From the NCBI RefSeq assembly GCF_001544495.1, contig NZ_FCNZ02000029.1:1-55156 (forward strand): DNA of 55,156 nt, read 5' to 3'. This DNA comes from Caballeronia telluris. GTDB lineage: Bacteria > Pseudomonadota > Gammaproteobacteria > Burkholderiales > Burkholderiaceae. The position numbers and the translations under genes were made by a program. Positions 24,158-33,649 of the stretch are shown here, in pieces (position 1 is the stretch's first letter; each line of letters starts with the position of its first letter). The notes beneath the pieces were generated by a model, which did not search any database, was not told the origin of the DNA, and worked only from the letters and a program-made list of their open reading frames with translations.

Positions 24158-25236
24158 TCCGCGTCACCCAGCGCCGCGAGCAACTCCGCCTGATGTTCGC
24201 TCACGAGCGCGCCGATCAGTTCGTCGAGATCGCCGTCCATGATGGCGTCGAGCTTGTAGAGCGTCAGATTGATCCGGTGGTCGGTCATCCGGCCCTGTGG
24301 AAAGTTGTACGTGCGAATCCGCTCCGAACGGTCGCCCGAGCCGATCAAACTCTTGCGCGTCGCGGCTTCCTTCGCGTGCTGCTCGTGCGCCTGCTTGTCC
24401 ATGATGCGCGCGGCGAGCACCTTCAGCGCGCGATCCTTGTTCTTGTGCTGCGAGCGGTCGTCCTGACACTCGACGACGATCCCCGTCGGCAAGTGCGTCA
24501 CGCGCACGGCGGAATCGGTCTTGTTGATGTGCTGGCCGCCCGCGCCGGACGCGCGGAACGTGTCGATGCGCAAATCGGCCGGATTGATCACGACTTCGCT
24601 GAGTTCATCGGCTTCCGGCATCACCGCGACCGTACACGCCGACGTGTGGATGCGCCCCTGCGTTTCGGTCGCGGGCACGCGCTGCACGCGATGTCCGCCG
24701 GACTCGAACTTGAGCCGCGAATACGCGCCCTGGCCCGCGATCCGCACGATCACTTCCTTGTAGCCGCCGAGATCGGATTCGCTTTCCGACATCGTTTCGA
24801 CCGACCAGCGATTGCGCTCCGCGAAGCGCAGATACATGCGCAGCAGGTCGCCCGCGAACAGCGCGGACTCGTCGCCGCCCGTGCCCGCGCGGATTTCGAT
24901 GAAGATGTTGCGCTCGTCGTTCGGGTCTTTCGGCAAGAGCATCGTCTGCAAATCGGCTTCGATTTGCGTCATCCGCGTGCGCGCCTCGCCGATTTCATCT
25001 TCGGCGAAATCGCGCATCGACGGATCGGCGAGCAGTTCCTGCGCGGTCGCTTCGTCGTTGAGCGCCTGGCGCCAGAGCGCGTACTGCTCGACGATCGGAC
25101 CAATCTCCGCGTGCTCGCGCGTGAGCTTGCGGTACTGGTCCATGTCGGACGTCGCGTCTTCGTGGCTCAACAGGCCATTGAGATCGGCCAGCCGTCGTGT
25201 GAGCTGGTCGAGCTTGCTTTGCATGCTCGTTTTCAT
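24154..25236 (-). CDS. prfA: peptide chain release factor 1
   Basis: 360 aa, full length. Terminates translation at UAA and UAG. The anticodon-like tripeptide is PAT (188-190) in VQRVPATETQGR, marking RF1 rather than RF2, and the GGQ motif that triggers peptidyl-tRNA hydrolysis is at 233-235. The start MKTSMQSK at 25236 matches Burkholderia homologues; ATG 25224 is an alternative. It follows hemA by 98 bases. Confidence 0.97.
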   Translation of the reverse strand: MKTSMQSKLDQLTRRLADLNGLLSHEDATSDMDQYRKLTREHAEIGPIVEQYALWRQALNDEATAQELLADPSMRDFAEDEIGEARTRMTQIEADLQTMLLPKDPNDERNIFIEIRAGTGGDESALFAGDLLRMYLRFAERNRWSVETMSESESDLGGYKEVIVRIAGQGAYSRLKFESGGHRVQRVPATETQGRIHTSACTVAVMPEADELSEVVINPADLRIDTFRASGAGGQHINKTDSAVRVTHLPTGIVVECQDDRSQHKNKDRALKVLAARIMDKQAHEQHAKEAATRKSLIGSGDRSERIRTYNFPQGRMTDHRINLTLYKLDAIMDGDLDELIGALVSEHQAELLAALGDAE

Positions 25237-25334
25237 CGGGCGGGAGTGGAGCGAAGCTCCGCAGAATTGATGCTGGAAAGGAAGCGTCCGTGCGTGAGCG
25301 CCACGGAGCAGCAGGGAATGCGGGAAAAAGGCCG

Positions 25335-26660
25335 CTAAAGGCCGGAGTTGCCCGAAGAACCGGAGCCGGAGGACGGATCGGGGAGCGTGCCGCCGTGCTT
25401 GTAGAAACCGCCCATCAGGTCGATGAGCTGGTCGCGGTCCTCGCGGCTCGCGCGATTGAGCGCGTGCGTCGGGCCGTGAATCAGCTTGTTGGTCAGCGAC
25501 TGCGACAGCGCTTCGAGCACCGCCGCCGGATCGTCGCCGCGCGCGAGCATCTTGCGCGCGCGTTCGACTTCGGCGCGACGCAGCGCGTCGGCCTGCGTGT
25601 GCATGTGGCGGATCACGGGCACGATGCTGCGCGCGTCGAGCCACTGCATGAAATTCTGTACGCGCGTCTCGATGATCGCCTCGGCCTGCGCGACCGCCGC
25701 CTGACGCGACGCGTTGCCTTCACGCACGATCGAGCCGAGATCGTCGACGGTGTAGAGGAACACGTCGTTCAGCATGCCGACTTCGGGTTCGATGTCACGC
25801 GGCACGGCCAGATCGACCATGAAGATCGGGCGATGGCGGCGCGCGCGGACGGCGCGTTCGACCGCGCCCAGGCCGATGATCGGCAGCGTCGACGCCGTGC
25901 AGGACACGATGATGTCGAATTCGTGCATCCGCGCGGGGAGGTCGGCGAGCGGGATCGCGCGGCCGTTGTAGCGGCCCGCGAGCTTTTCGCCGCGCTCGGC
26001 GGTGCGGTTCGCGACCACCAGTTCACGCGGATTCTGCGCGGCGAAGTGCGTCGCGCAGAGTTCGATCATTTCGCCCGCGCCGATGAACAGCACGCGCTGG
26101 CTGGAAATGTTCTCGAAGATGCGCTGCGCGAGCCGCACGGCGGCCGCGGCCATCGAAACGGATTGCGCCCCGATTTCGGTGGTCGTGCGCACTTCCTTCG
26201 CGACCGCGAACGTGCGCTGGAACAGCTGGTTCAGATACGTGCCGAGCGCGCCCGCTTCCGACGCGGTGCGTACGGCGTCCTTCATCTGGCCGACGATCTG
26301 CGTTTCGCCGAGCACCATCGAATCGAGCCCCGACGCCACGCGAAACGCGTGTCGCACGGCTTCCGACTGCGGCAGCGCGTAGACGTGCGGCGCGAGTTCC
26401 GAAACCGGGAGATTGTGATATTTCGACAGCCAGTGAACCGCCGCGTCGCGGGCGGCCTGGTCGTTGGTGGCGCAGTACAGCTCCGTGCGGTTGCACGTCG
26501 AGAGGATCGCCGCCTCGGGCGACCCCTTCGCGCGCGGCCCCAGCCAGATCTCCTTCAGGGCGCCTAGCGCCGGTTTGATCTGCTCGAGCGGAAACGCCAC
26601 GCGTTCGCGCAAGGCGACTGGCGCAGTGTGGTGGTTGATTCCGATCGTGAGGAGCTGCAT
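25335..26660 (-). CDS. hemA: glutamyl-tRNA reductase
   Basis: 441 aa. Catalyses the first step of C5-pathway tetrapyrrole synthesis, reducing glutamyl-tRNA to glutamate-1-semialdehyde with NADPH. Catalytic Cys56 lies in AAILSTCNRTELY, GLDSMVLGETQIVGQMK is the tRNA/substrate segment, and VLFIGAGEMIELCATHF is the NADPH Rossmann motif. The C-terminus is a Gly/Ser-rich tail. A TATAAT box overlaps the stop codon of the upstream response regulator about 40 bases before the ATG. Confidence 0.97.
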   Translation of the reverse strand: MQLLTIGINHHTAPVALRERVAFPLEQIKPALGALKEIWLGPRAKGSPEAAILSTCNRTELYCATNDQAARDAAVHWLSKYHNLPVSELAPHVYALPQSEAVRHAFRVASGLDSMVLGETQIVGQMKDAVRTASEAGALGTYLNQLFQRTFAVAKEVRTTTEIGAQSVSMAAAAVRLAQRIFENISSQRVLFIGAGEMIELCATHFAAQNPRELVVANRTAERGEKLAGRYNGRAIPLADLPARMHEFDIIVSCTASTLPIIGLGAVERAVRARRHRPIFMVDLAVPRDIEPEVGMLNDVFLYTVDDLGSIVREGNASRQAAVAQAEAIIETRVQNFMQWLDARSIVPVIRHMHTQADALRRAEVERARKMLARGDDPAAVLEALSQSLTNKLIHGPTHALNRASREDRDQLIDLMGGFYKHGGTLPDPSSGSGSSGNSGL

Positions 26661-26699
26661 GTATTGGGCCTAATCTGATGGCCTTGGGGATAGCCTAAT

Positions 26700-26705
26700 A
26701 TTATA
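26700..26705 (-). promoter_or_regulatory. candidate -10 box for hemA
   Basis: On the minus strand TATAAT occurs here, overlapping the TAA stop of the response-regulator gene. A start near 26693 would give a leader of about 32 nt to the hemA ATG. The -35 region 17 bp upstream (AAATGA) is poor, so this may need an activator or be fortuitous. Confidence 0.4.
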
Positions 26706-27465
26706 GCGTTTCCCGGATTTGTTCATTTATAGGCGCCATAAGCGCTGGGGCAGTACGCGCGGACCGTTCCGGCGCCGCTATTTCGGCGGTCTCGACGCGG
26801 TCCAGCTGGTAGCCGTAGGCGTAGAGCGGCGTCAGCCGGTATCCGTGTTCCGGGCGCAGCTTGAGCTTCGTGCGCAGGCGGCAGGCGTGGGTGTCGAGCG
26901 TGCGCGACTGAATGTCGCTGCCGCGCGTCCAGACGATCTCCAGGATATGGCCGCGCGAGATCGGCCGGCCGAGATTCGAAAACAGCAGATGCGCGAATCG
27001 GTATTCCTTCGGTGTGAGCATCACGCGTTCGTCGCCGAAACTCACGCTCAGCTCCGACACGTTGAACAGATAGTCGCCGAAACGCTGCGGCGTGCTCGGC
27101 CGCACGGTGTTGCGGCGCGTGAGCGCGTCGATGCGGGCAGCCAGTTCGCCGCACCGCACCGGTTTCGCCATGCAATCGTCCGCGCCGGCGCGCAGGCAAT
27201 CGACGATATCCGCCTCGCCCGGCTTCGCCGCCATCAAAATGACCGGGATGTGCGCCACGATCGCGCGCACCCGCGCGATGATCTCGGCGCCGCTCATGTC
27301 GCGCGTGGCGGCCGCTGAAATCAGCAGATCGTACGTTTCGCGCTTGAGCCGCGTCAGGAACACGAGCGGGCTGCGGAAGAAATGGCAGAAGTGACCGCCG
27401 GCCGACAAAGCTGCGCCGATGAGGTCGGCGTGTTGTTCGTCCGGGTCGATAATGGCGATTCGCAT
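26701..27465 (-). CDS. OmpR-type response regulator with degenerate receiver domain
   Basis: 254 aa. An N-terminal receiver-like domain (about 1-115) joins a C-terminal OmpR/PhoB winged helix (about 125-225, with LTPKEYRFAHLLFSNLGRPISR and DTHACRLRTKLKL). The receiver keeps the acidic pair in IIDPDE and the Lys in MAKP (Lys101). The phospho-acceptor Asp position is Ala51 (DLLISAAATRDMSG), and the switch Thr/Ser position is also Ala (ILMAAKP). No sensor kinase gene is adjacent. It lies 40 bases upstream of hemA on the same strand. The start MRIAIIDPDE was chosen at the domain edge; the ribosome binding site is weak. Confidence 0.88.
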   Translation of the reverse strand: MRIAIIDPDEQHADLIGAALSAGGHFCHFFRSPLVFLTRLKRETYDLLISAAATRDMSGAEIIARVRAIVAHIPVILMAAKPGEADIVDCLRAGADDCMAKPVRCGELAARIDALTRRNTVRPSTPQRFGDYLFNVSELSVSFGDERVMLTPKEYRFAHLLFSNLGRPISRGHILEIVWTRGSDIQSRTLDTHACRLRTKLKLRPEHGYRLTPLYAYGYQLDRVETAEIAAPERSARTAPALMAPINEQIRETL

Positions 27466-27671
27466 GGATTGGACGCCGCGCGCAGGGTCGAGTGACCGGG
27501 AGCCGGAACGCGCGAGAGGCCGCGAGCTTGCCATCACCAACCTGGCCCCCTTAAACTCATCCGCTGCGCCCGAGCGCATTGCTACCTATAGTTGACGAGA
27601 CCGAAAATGCTAGTAGAACGACGATTGGCAACCCATACGGTTTCTCTGAATTCAACGGGAACATTGCGCTG

Positions 27672-27941
27672 ATGGGCTGGATTGGCACTGTTTTCTTGGG
27701 CGCGGTGATCGGTCTCGCGGGCTGGTGGCTGCATCCGCTGCGGCGCGCGGGGCGCGGACGGTCGCTGGCGGCGCGCGCAGGAACGGCGCTCGGCGCGGGC
27801 ATTCTCGCGGCGGTCGTCGCGCGCATGTTCGGCAATGTCGTCGGCGCCTATCATGACGGCGATACACTCGAGTGGCTCGCGTGTTCCCTCTTTGCATTCG
27901 TCGTCGTGACCGTGACGGTGGGTCTGGCCGCGCGGCGCTGA
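27672..27941 (+). CDS. small membrane protein, three predicted helices
   Basis: 89 aa. Hydrophobic stretches are at residues about 3-20 (GTVFLGAVIGLAGWWL), 37-52 (GTALGAGILAAVVARM) and 68-86. The Gly-rich helices and small size recall the GlsB/YeaQ/YmgE (transglycosylase-associated) family, but the match is weak. ATG 27672 was chosen because it starts the first helix; no good ribosome binding site is seen. Divergent from the response regulator, upstream of the aminopeptidase gene. Confidence 0.65.
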   Translation: MGWIGTVFLGAVIGLAGWWLHPLRRAGRGRSLAARAGTALGAGILAAVVARMFGNVVGAYHDGDTLEWLACSLFAFVVVTVTVGLAARR

Positions 27942-28046
27942 ATTCCCCTTCCGATGCGCCGTCACGAGCGGCCCGCCGGTATCCCGGCCGTCGATCGGCG
28001 GCCCATTCAAGCTTTCACGCTTTCAAGGCATCAGGCAGGTGACTCC

Positions 28047-29867
28047 ATGAACGATCGATTCGATTCCCCCGACGCAGCCACGTTCTCCCAGCGCATTGAA
28101 CTGCTGCGCGGCGCGATGGCGCGCGAAAACCTCGCCGCGGTGCTGATTCCCTCGGCGGACCCGCATTTGTCGGAGTATCTGCCCGAGCGCTGGCAAGGGC
28201 GGCAGTGGCTGTCGGGCTTCACGGGCTCGGTCGGCACGCTCGTCGTGACGGCGGATTTCGCGGGCGTCTGGGTCGACAGCCGCTACTGGACGCAGGCCGA
28301 AGCGCAACTCGCCGGCACGGGCATCCAGTTGATGAAGATGATGGGCGGTCAGCAGACCGCGCCGCACGTCGACTGGCTCGCGGCTAACGTGCCGTCGGGC
28401 GCGACGGTGGCGGTCGACGGCACCGTGCTCGGCGTCGCGGCGGCGCGCGCGCTCGGCGAGGCGCTGACCGCGCGCGGCGTCGTGCTGCGCACCGATCTCG
28501 ATCTGCTCGACGCGGTGTGGCCCGCGCGGCCGGGTCTGCCCGACGGCGGCGTGTACGAGCACGTGGCGCCGCACGCGAGCGTCGCGCGCCCGGAAAAGCT
28601 GGCCGACGTGCGCCGCGCGATGCGGGAAAAGGGCGCGCAGTGGCATTTCGTCTCGACGCTCGACGATCTCGCCTGGCTCTTCAACCTGCGCGGCGCCGAC
28701 GTCAGCTACAACCCGGTGTTCGTCGCGCACGCGCTGATCGGTCTCGACGACGCCGTGCTTTTCGTCGCCGATGGCAAGGTGCCCGCCGCGCTCGCTGCGT
28801 CGCTCGCGCGCGAGAACGTGCGCGTCGAGCCCTATGCACGCGCAGCCGATGCGCTCGCCGCGTTGCCCGCCGGATCGACGCTTCTGATCGACCCTCGCCG
28901 CATCACGTTCGGCCTGCTGGAGAAGGTGCCGTCGACGGTCAAGACCGTCGAGTCGGTGAATCCGTCGACGTTCGCGAAGTCGCGCAAGACGGCCGCCGAG
29001 GCCGCGCACATCCGCGCGACGATGGAGCAGGACGGCGCCGCGCTCGCCGAATTCTTCGCCTGGTTCGAAGACGCGCTCGGCCGCGAACGCATCACGGAGC
29101 TGACCATCGACGAGAAACTGACGGCGGCGCGCGCGCGTCGCCCGGGTTTCGTCACGCTGAGTTTCGCGACGATCGCCGGCTTCAACGCGAACGGCGCGAT
29201 GCCGCATTACCGCGCGACCGAGGCGTCGCATTCGGTCATCGAAGGCAACGGGCTGTTGTTGATCGATTCGGGCGGCCAGTACCTGAGCGGCACGACCGAC
29301 ATCACGCGCGTCGTGCCCGTTGGCACGATCAGCGCGGAGCACAAGCGCGATTTCACGATCGTGCTGAAGGGCACGATGGCGCTCTCGCGCGCGAAGTTCC
29401 CGCGCGGCATCCGCTCGCCGATGCTCGATTCGATCGCGCGCGCGCCGATCTGGGAAGCGGGCGCCGACTACGGCCACGGCACCGGACACGGCGTCGGCTA
29501 TTTCCTGAACGTGCACGAGGGCCCGCAGGTCATCTCGCACTACGCGCCCGCCGAGCCGTGGACCGCGATGGAAGAAGGCATGATCACGTCGATCGAGCCG
29601 GGCATCTACCGGCCGGGCAAGTGGGGCATCCGCATCGAAAACCTGGTGCTGAATCAGCCTGCCGGCAAGACCGAATTCGGCGATTTCCTCGAATTCGAGA
29701 CGCTCACGCTGTGCCCGATCGACACGCGCTGCATCGACTTGTCGCTGCTGCGCGACGACGAGCGCGCGTGGCTCAACGCGTATCACGCGACGGTGCGCGA
29801 ACGCGTGTCGCCGCATGTGTCCGGCGCGGCGAAGGCGTGGCTCGACGCCCGCACCCAGCCGCTCTGA
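28047..29867 (+). CDS. Xaa-Pro aminopeptidase, M24B (aminopeptidase P) family
   Basis: 606 aa, the long eukaryote-like form of about 600 residues. Two N-terminal creatinase-like domains precede the C-terminal pita-bread domain. The five metal ligands are visible in order: LLIDSGGQY (Asp), GTTDITR (Asp), HGTGHGVG (His), SIEPGIY (Glu) and IRIENLV (Glu). It removes N-terminal residues that precede proline and needs two divalent metals, typically Mn. No signal peptide, so probably cytoplasmic. It is followed 17 nt later by the HAD hydrolase gene on the same strand. Confidence 0.93.
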   Translation: MNDRFDSPDAATFSQRIELLRGAMARENLAAVLIPSADPHLSEYLPERWQGRQWLSGFTGSVGTLVVTADFAGVWVDSRYWTQAEAQLAGTGIQLMKMMGGQQTAPHVDWLAANVPSGATVAVDGTVLGVAAARALGEALTARGVVLRTDLDLLDAVWPARPGLPDGGVYEHVAPHASVARPEKLADVRRAMREKGAQWHFVSTLDDLAWLFNLRGADVSYNPVFVAHALIGLDDAVLFVADGKVPAALAASLARENVRVEPYARAADALAALPAGSTLLIDPRRITFGLLEKVPSTVKTVESVNPSTFAKSRKTAAEAAHIRATMEQDGAALAEFFAWFEDALGRERITELTIDEKLTAARARRPGFVTLSFATIAGFNANGAMPHYRATEASHSVIEGNGLLLIDSGGQYLSGTTDITRVVPVGTISAEHKRDFTIVLKGTMALSRAKFPRGIRSPMLDSIARAPIWEAGADYGHGTGHGVGYFLNVHEGPQVISHYAPAEPWTAMEEGMITSIEPGIYRPGKWGIRIENLVLNQPAGKTEFGDFLEFETLTLCPIDTRCIDLSLLRDDERAWLNAYHATVRERVSPHVSGAAKAWLDARTQPL

Positions 29868-29884
29868 ACGAGGCGCTGCGACGC

Positions 29885-30508
29885 ATGGCGATCAAGGCAG
29901 TGGTGTTCGACTTCGGCGGCGTGCTGATCGACTGGAAACGCGAGTACGTCTACAGCCGTCTGATTCCCGACGAAACCGAGCGGCAATGGTTTCTCGATCA
30001 TGTCTGCAAGATGGAATGGGTCGTGCAGCAGGACGGCGGTCAGACGATCGCCGAGGGCACCGCCGAACTGATCGCGAAGTTTCCGGAGCACGAAGCGCTG
30101 ATCCGCGCGTTCTATGAGCGCTGGCCCGAGATGCTGGGCGGCGTGCTGACGGACGGCGTCGCGCTCGTCGATACGCTCGATGCGGCGCACGTCCCGCTCT
30201 TCGGCCTGACCAACTGGTCGGCTGAGACGTTTCCGTATGCGTGGGAGAACTATCCCGTGCTGCGGCGGTTTCGCGAAGTGATCGTGTCGGGGCGCGTGGG
30301 CGTCGTGAAACCCGCACCGGCGATCTTCGCGTTGATGCGCGCGGACATCGAGCGGCATCTTCCGGGCGTCGAGCCGCACGAACTCGTCTTTATCGACGAC
30401 AACCTTCACAACGCCGAGGCCGCGACCGCGCTCGGCTGGCACGGTGTGCATCACACGAGCGCCGCACGCACGGCGACGAAACTGCGCGAACTGGGCCTGC
30501 CGGTTTAA
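29885..30508 (+). CDS. HAD-family hydrolase
   Basis: 207 aa. Motif I is VVFDFGGVLID (nucleophile Asp9), motif II LTNWS near residue 104, motif III the Lys in GVVKPAP and motif IV VFIDDNLHNAEAA: a subfamily-IA HAD phosphatase with a helical cap. The second Asp of DxD is replaced by Gly, as in YihX-like members. The substrate is unknown, probably a small phosphorylated metabolite. It is close behind the aminopeptidase gene and ends 3 nt from the convergent DUF748-type gene, with no terminator between. Confidence 0.9.
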   Translation: MAIKAVVFDFGGVLIDWKREYVYSRLIPDETERQWFLDHVCKMEWVVQQDGGQTIAEGTAELIAKFPEHEALIRAFYERWPEMLGGVLTDGVALVDTLDAAHVPLFGLTNWSAETFPYAWENYPVLRRFREVIVSGRVGVVKPAPAIFALMRADIERHLPGVEPHELVFIDDNLHNAEAATALGWHGVHHTSAARTATKLRELGLPV

Positions 30509-30511
30509 CGT

Positions 30512-31639
30512 TTATTTCGCTTCGAGCAGATTCTTCAGCGCGTTGCCGATGCCCTTGACCGTATCGCCGGCGCCTTTCGCCACGCCTTCCGCGCTCACGC
30601 CGAGCGCCTTCGCGAAGCCGGCCGCGAGTTTCTTCGACAGGCTCTCGTTGAGCGAAAACTTCGGGTCGCGCAGATTGCCGTCGAGCACGAAGTCGAGCTT
30701 GATCTGATCGCGGCGGTCTTTCAGCGCGGCGATCGCGGCCTTGGTCGGAATCGACATGAACGTGTCGAGCGGATTGCCGCCTTCGCTCAGTTGCAGATGG
30801 TTCAGCACCAGGCTTCCCGGCGCGTGGATGCGGTAGTCCTTCACGCTGGCATCGAGCGTGATATCGATCGTGCCGCCCGTCACCGTCGATTTCGCGCCGG
30901 CCTTCTTCAGCAGATATGGATCGAGCGTCGCGATATCGACGCTGCGCAGTGTCGAGCGCGTCTCTGAATCCTTCGTCGCGATCACCATCCAGCCATTGAA
31001 ACTCACCGCGCCCGTATGCGACGGGCCCTTGATCGACCCCGTCATCGCGAGCGTCGTGCGGTCGGTGAGCGCGGGAAGATGAATGTGATCGATGCTGGCG
31101 CGCGCATCGCTGATCAGCACGCGATACGGCGGCATCTGCACCGAAGCATCGAAGAACTCCATTGATCCGCGTTCGAACGAGACGTGATCGATCAGCTTTT
31201 CTTCGTTCGCGTGCTTCGTTGCTTCGTCGTTCGACTTGGCGTCGGCTTTGCTCGCCGTTTCCCTCAGGTTCGGCAGCAGGCGCACGCGGCCGTCGGCGGC
31301 GCGATAGATCGAGAGATAGTAGTTGTCGACGCTCACATTGCGCAGATGCACGCGGTTGTGCAGCACGTCGCGCATGTCGAGGTCGAGCACGATGCGCTCG
31401 GCGCGCAGCGCGTCGGGCGTGGGCCAGTCCGACGGGCCGCGCAGGCGCACGCGCGAGAGCGTGATATGCGAGAAGCCGACGTCGATTTCTTCGACCGAGC
31501 CCTGCGGGCCGAGCGTCTCGATGATGCGCTGTTTCATCTCGTGGACGACGAAGAACCATCCGCCCACCGCGACGACCACGAGCGCGACGAGAATGCCGGC
31601 CACCCAGATTCCCGCCCGTCGCGCCTTCGATCCCGCCAT
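30512..31639 (-). CDS. AsmA/DUF748-like envelope protein
   Basis: 375 aa with one N-terminal membrane anchor (about residues 10-33, VAGILVALVVVAVGGWFFV); the rest is periplasmic, beta-rich and repetitive, like AsmA and DUF748 proteins that span the periplasm or support the outer membrane. The C-terminus is an Ala/Gly/Lys amphipathic helix. AAGGAG lies 9 nt before ATG 31639; a GTG directly upstream is also possible. The role is inferred from family only. Confidence 0.78.
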   Translation of the reverse strand: MAGSKARRAGIWVAGILVALVVVAVGGWFFVVHEMKQRIIETLGPQGSVEEIDVGFSHITLSRVRLRGPSDWPTPDALRAERIVLDLDMRDVLHNRVHLRNVSVDNYYLSIYRAADGRVRLLPNLRETASKADAKSNDEATKHANEEKLIDHVSFERGSMEFFDASVQMPPYRVLISDARASIDHIHLPALTDRTTLAMTGSIKGPSHTGAVSFNGWMVIATKDSETRSTLRSVDIATLDPYLLKKAGAKSTVTGGTIDITLDASVKDYRIHAPGSLVLNHLQLSEGGNPLDTFMSIPTKAAIAALKDRRDQIKLDFVLDGNLRDPKFSLNESLSKKLAAGFAKALGVSAEGVAKGAGDTVKGIGNALKNLLEAK

Positions 31640-31716
31640 CACCCATGTCTCCTTATGTGCGCTGCGAGACGCGGCGCCTTTCTCGGAAGGTCGCGATTTT
31701 CGTGCCTGTTGTCGGT

Positions 31717-31745
31717 GCGCGCGCCCGCATTGGGCGCGCGTTTTT
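31717..31745 (+). terminator. hairpin with T run facing plus strand
   Basis: CGCGCGCCC (31718-31726) and GGGCGCGCG (31732-31740) form a 9-bp stem followed by TTTTT on the plus strand. Both neighbouring genes are on the minus strand, where no T run follows the stem. It may stop antisense transcription or act as a weak terminator for ettA. Confidence 0.6.
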
Positions 31746-31764
31746 GCTCAGACAAAACAAGAGG

Positions 31765-33432
31765 TTAGCGCGTGATCGGCTTGTAGCGCAGACGCTTCGG
31801 CTTGGCCGCTTCTTCGCCCAGACGATTGCGCTTGTCGGCTTCGTATTCCTGGTAGTTGCCGTCGAAGAACGTCACTTGCGAGTCGCCTTCGAACGCGATG
31901 ATGTGCGTCGCGATACGGTCGAGGAACCAGCGATCGTGCGAGATCACCATTACCGAGCCGGCGAATTCGAGCAGCGCGTCTTCGAGCGCGCGCAGCGTTT
32001 CGACGTCGAGATCGTTCGACGGCTCGTCGAGGAGCAGCACGTTGCCGCCCGCGATCAGCGTCTTCGCCAGATGTAGACGGCCGCGTTCGCCGCCCGAGAG
32101 GCTGCCGACGTTCTTCTGCTGGTCGCCGCCCTTGAAGTTGAAGCGGCCGATATACGCACGCGACGGCGTTTCGTACTTGCCGACCGTGAGCACGTCGGCG
32201 CCGCCGGAGATTTCCTCGAACACGGTCTTGCTGCCGTCGAGCGCGTCGCGGCTCTGGTCGACGTAGGCGAGCTTGACGGTCGGGCCCTTCACGATTTCGC
32301 CCGAATCCGGCTGTTCGCGGCCGGTCAGCATGCGAAAGAGCGTGGATTTACCCGCGCCGTTCGGCCCGATGATGCCGACGATCGCGCCCGCCGGAATCTT
32401 CATGCTGAGGTTGTCGATCAGGAGGCGGTCGCCGTATGCCTTGCTGACGTTCTTGAACTCGATGACCTCGTTGCCCAGGCGGTCGCCGACCGGGATGAAG
32501 ATTTCCTGCGTCTCGTTGCGCTTCTGGTATTCCTGGCTGTTGAGTTCCTCGAAGCGCGCGATCCGCGCCTTCGATTTCGCCTGACGTCCCTTCGGGTTCT
32601 GGCGCACCCATTCCAGTTCCTTCTTGAGCGCCTTCTGACGCGCCGATTCCGACGATTCTTCCTGCTTCAGCCGGTCCTGTTTCTGATCGAGCCAACTGCT
32701 GTAGTTGCCCTTCCACGGAATGCCGTGGCCGCGGTCGAGTTCGAGAATCCATTCGGCGGCGTTATCGAGGAAGTAGCGATCGTGCGTCACCGCGACGACC
32801 GTGCCCGGATAGCGCGTGAGGAACTGTTCGAGCCAGTCGACGGATTCGGCGTCGAGGTGGTTGGTTGGTTCGTCGAGGAGCAGCATGTCGGGCTTTTGCA
32901 GCAACAGCTTGCACAGCGCGACACGGCGCTTCTCGCCGCCTGACAGGTGTTCGATCTGCGCGTCCCATGCGGGCAGGCGCAGCGCGTCGGCGGCGATTTC
33001 GAGCTGCTGTTCGGGCGAACCGCCGTCGCTCGTCGCGAGGATCGCTTCGTACTTGGCCTGCTCGGCGGCGAGGGCGTCGAAGTCGGCGTCGGGTTCGGCG
33101 TAGGCGGCGTAGATTTCATCGAGCTTTTTCTGCGCGCTGAAGACGTCGCCGAGACCTTCTTCGACGGCTTCGCGCACGGTCTTTTGCGGATCGAGCTGCG
33201 GTTCCTGCGGCAGATAGCCGATGTTGAGATTGGGCATCGGCGTGGCTTCGCCTTCGATGTCTTTATCGACGCCGGCCATGATGCGGATCAGCGTCGATTT
33301 GCCCGAGCCGTTCAGGCCGAGCAGACCGATCTTCGCGCCGGGAAAGAACGAGAGCGAGATGTCCTTCAGGATCTGACGCTTCGGCGGCACGATCTTGCCG
33401 ACGCGGTTCATGGTGAAGACGTATTGGGCCAT
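31765..33432 (-). CDS. ettA: energy-dependent translational throttle protein EttA (ABC-F)
   Basis: 555 aa, the family length. Two ABC cassettes without membrane segments: Walker A GLNGSGKST (39-47) and GPNGAGKST in the second half, signatures LSGGEKRRVAL and LSGGERGRLHL, Walker B LLLDEPTNHLD and LLLDEPSNDLD. The linker between cassettes is the ribosome-contacting arm. EttA binds the ribosomal E site and gates elongation according to ADP/ATP ratio. A TACAAT box at 33479-33484 (minus) could be its -10, but the -35 is weak. Confidence 0.95.
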   Translation of the reverse strand: MAQYVFTMNRVGKIVPPKRQILKDISLSFFPGAKIGLLGLNGSGKSTLIRIMAGVDKDIEGEATPMPNLNIGYLPQEPQLDPQKTVREAVEEGLGDVFSAQKKLDEIYAAYAEPDADFDALAAEQAKYEAILATSDGGSPEQQLEIAADALRLPAWDAQIEHLSGGEKRRVALCKLLLQKPDMLLLDEPTNHLDAESVDWLEQFLTRYPGTVVAVTHDRYFLDNAAEWILELDRGHGIPWKGNYSSWLDQKQDRLKQEESSESARQKALKKELEWVRQNPKGRQAKSKARIARFEELNSQEYQKRNETQEIFIPVGDRLGNEVIEFKNVSKAYGDRLLIDNLSMKIPAGAIVGIIGPNGAGKSTLFRMLTGREQPDSGEIVKGPTVKLAYVDQSRDALDGSKTVFEEISGGADVLTVGKYETPSRAYIGRFNFKGGDQQKNVGSLSGGERGRLHLAKTLIAGGNVLLLDEPSNDLDVETLRALEDALLEFAGSVMVISHDRWFLDRIATHIIAFEGDSQVTFFDGNYQEYEADKRNRLGEEAAKPKRLRYKPITR

Positions 33433-33649
33433 GGGTGTGTGTTCGGTGGGTGAGAAAACGCGAAGACTCTTGATGTGATTGTACTTCGCGGGCGTGACTA
33501 TCTTTTCGACATGTTGCGCCCCACCAATCGGTTGGCTACCTCAGCGTCGCGATTTAAACAATAGGCGCTTTCGTATGGCCTGCAACTTGTTGGCCTTCTA
33601 GGATTGGTCGCGCGCTCAGATCGGGCGTGACAATCATTAACGGCAGAAC

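Noticed and set aside
28023..29816. 597-aa minus-strand ORF
   Set aside because: Antisense shadow of the aminopeptidase P gene; composition is Arg/His/Ala-rich with no motif.
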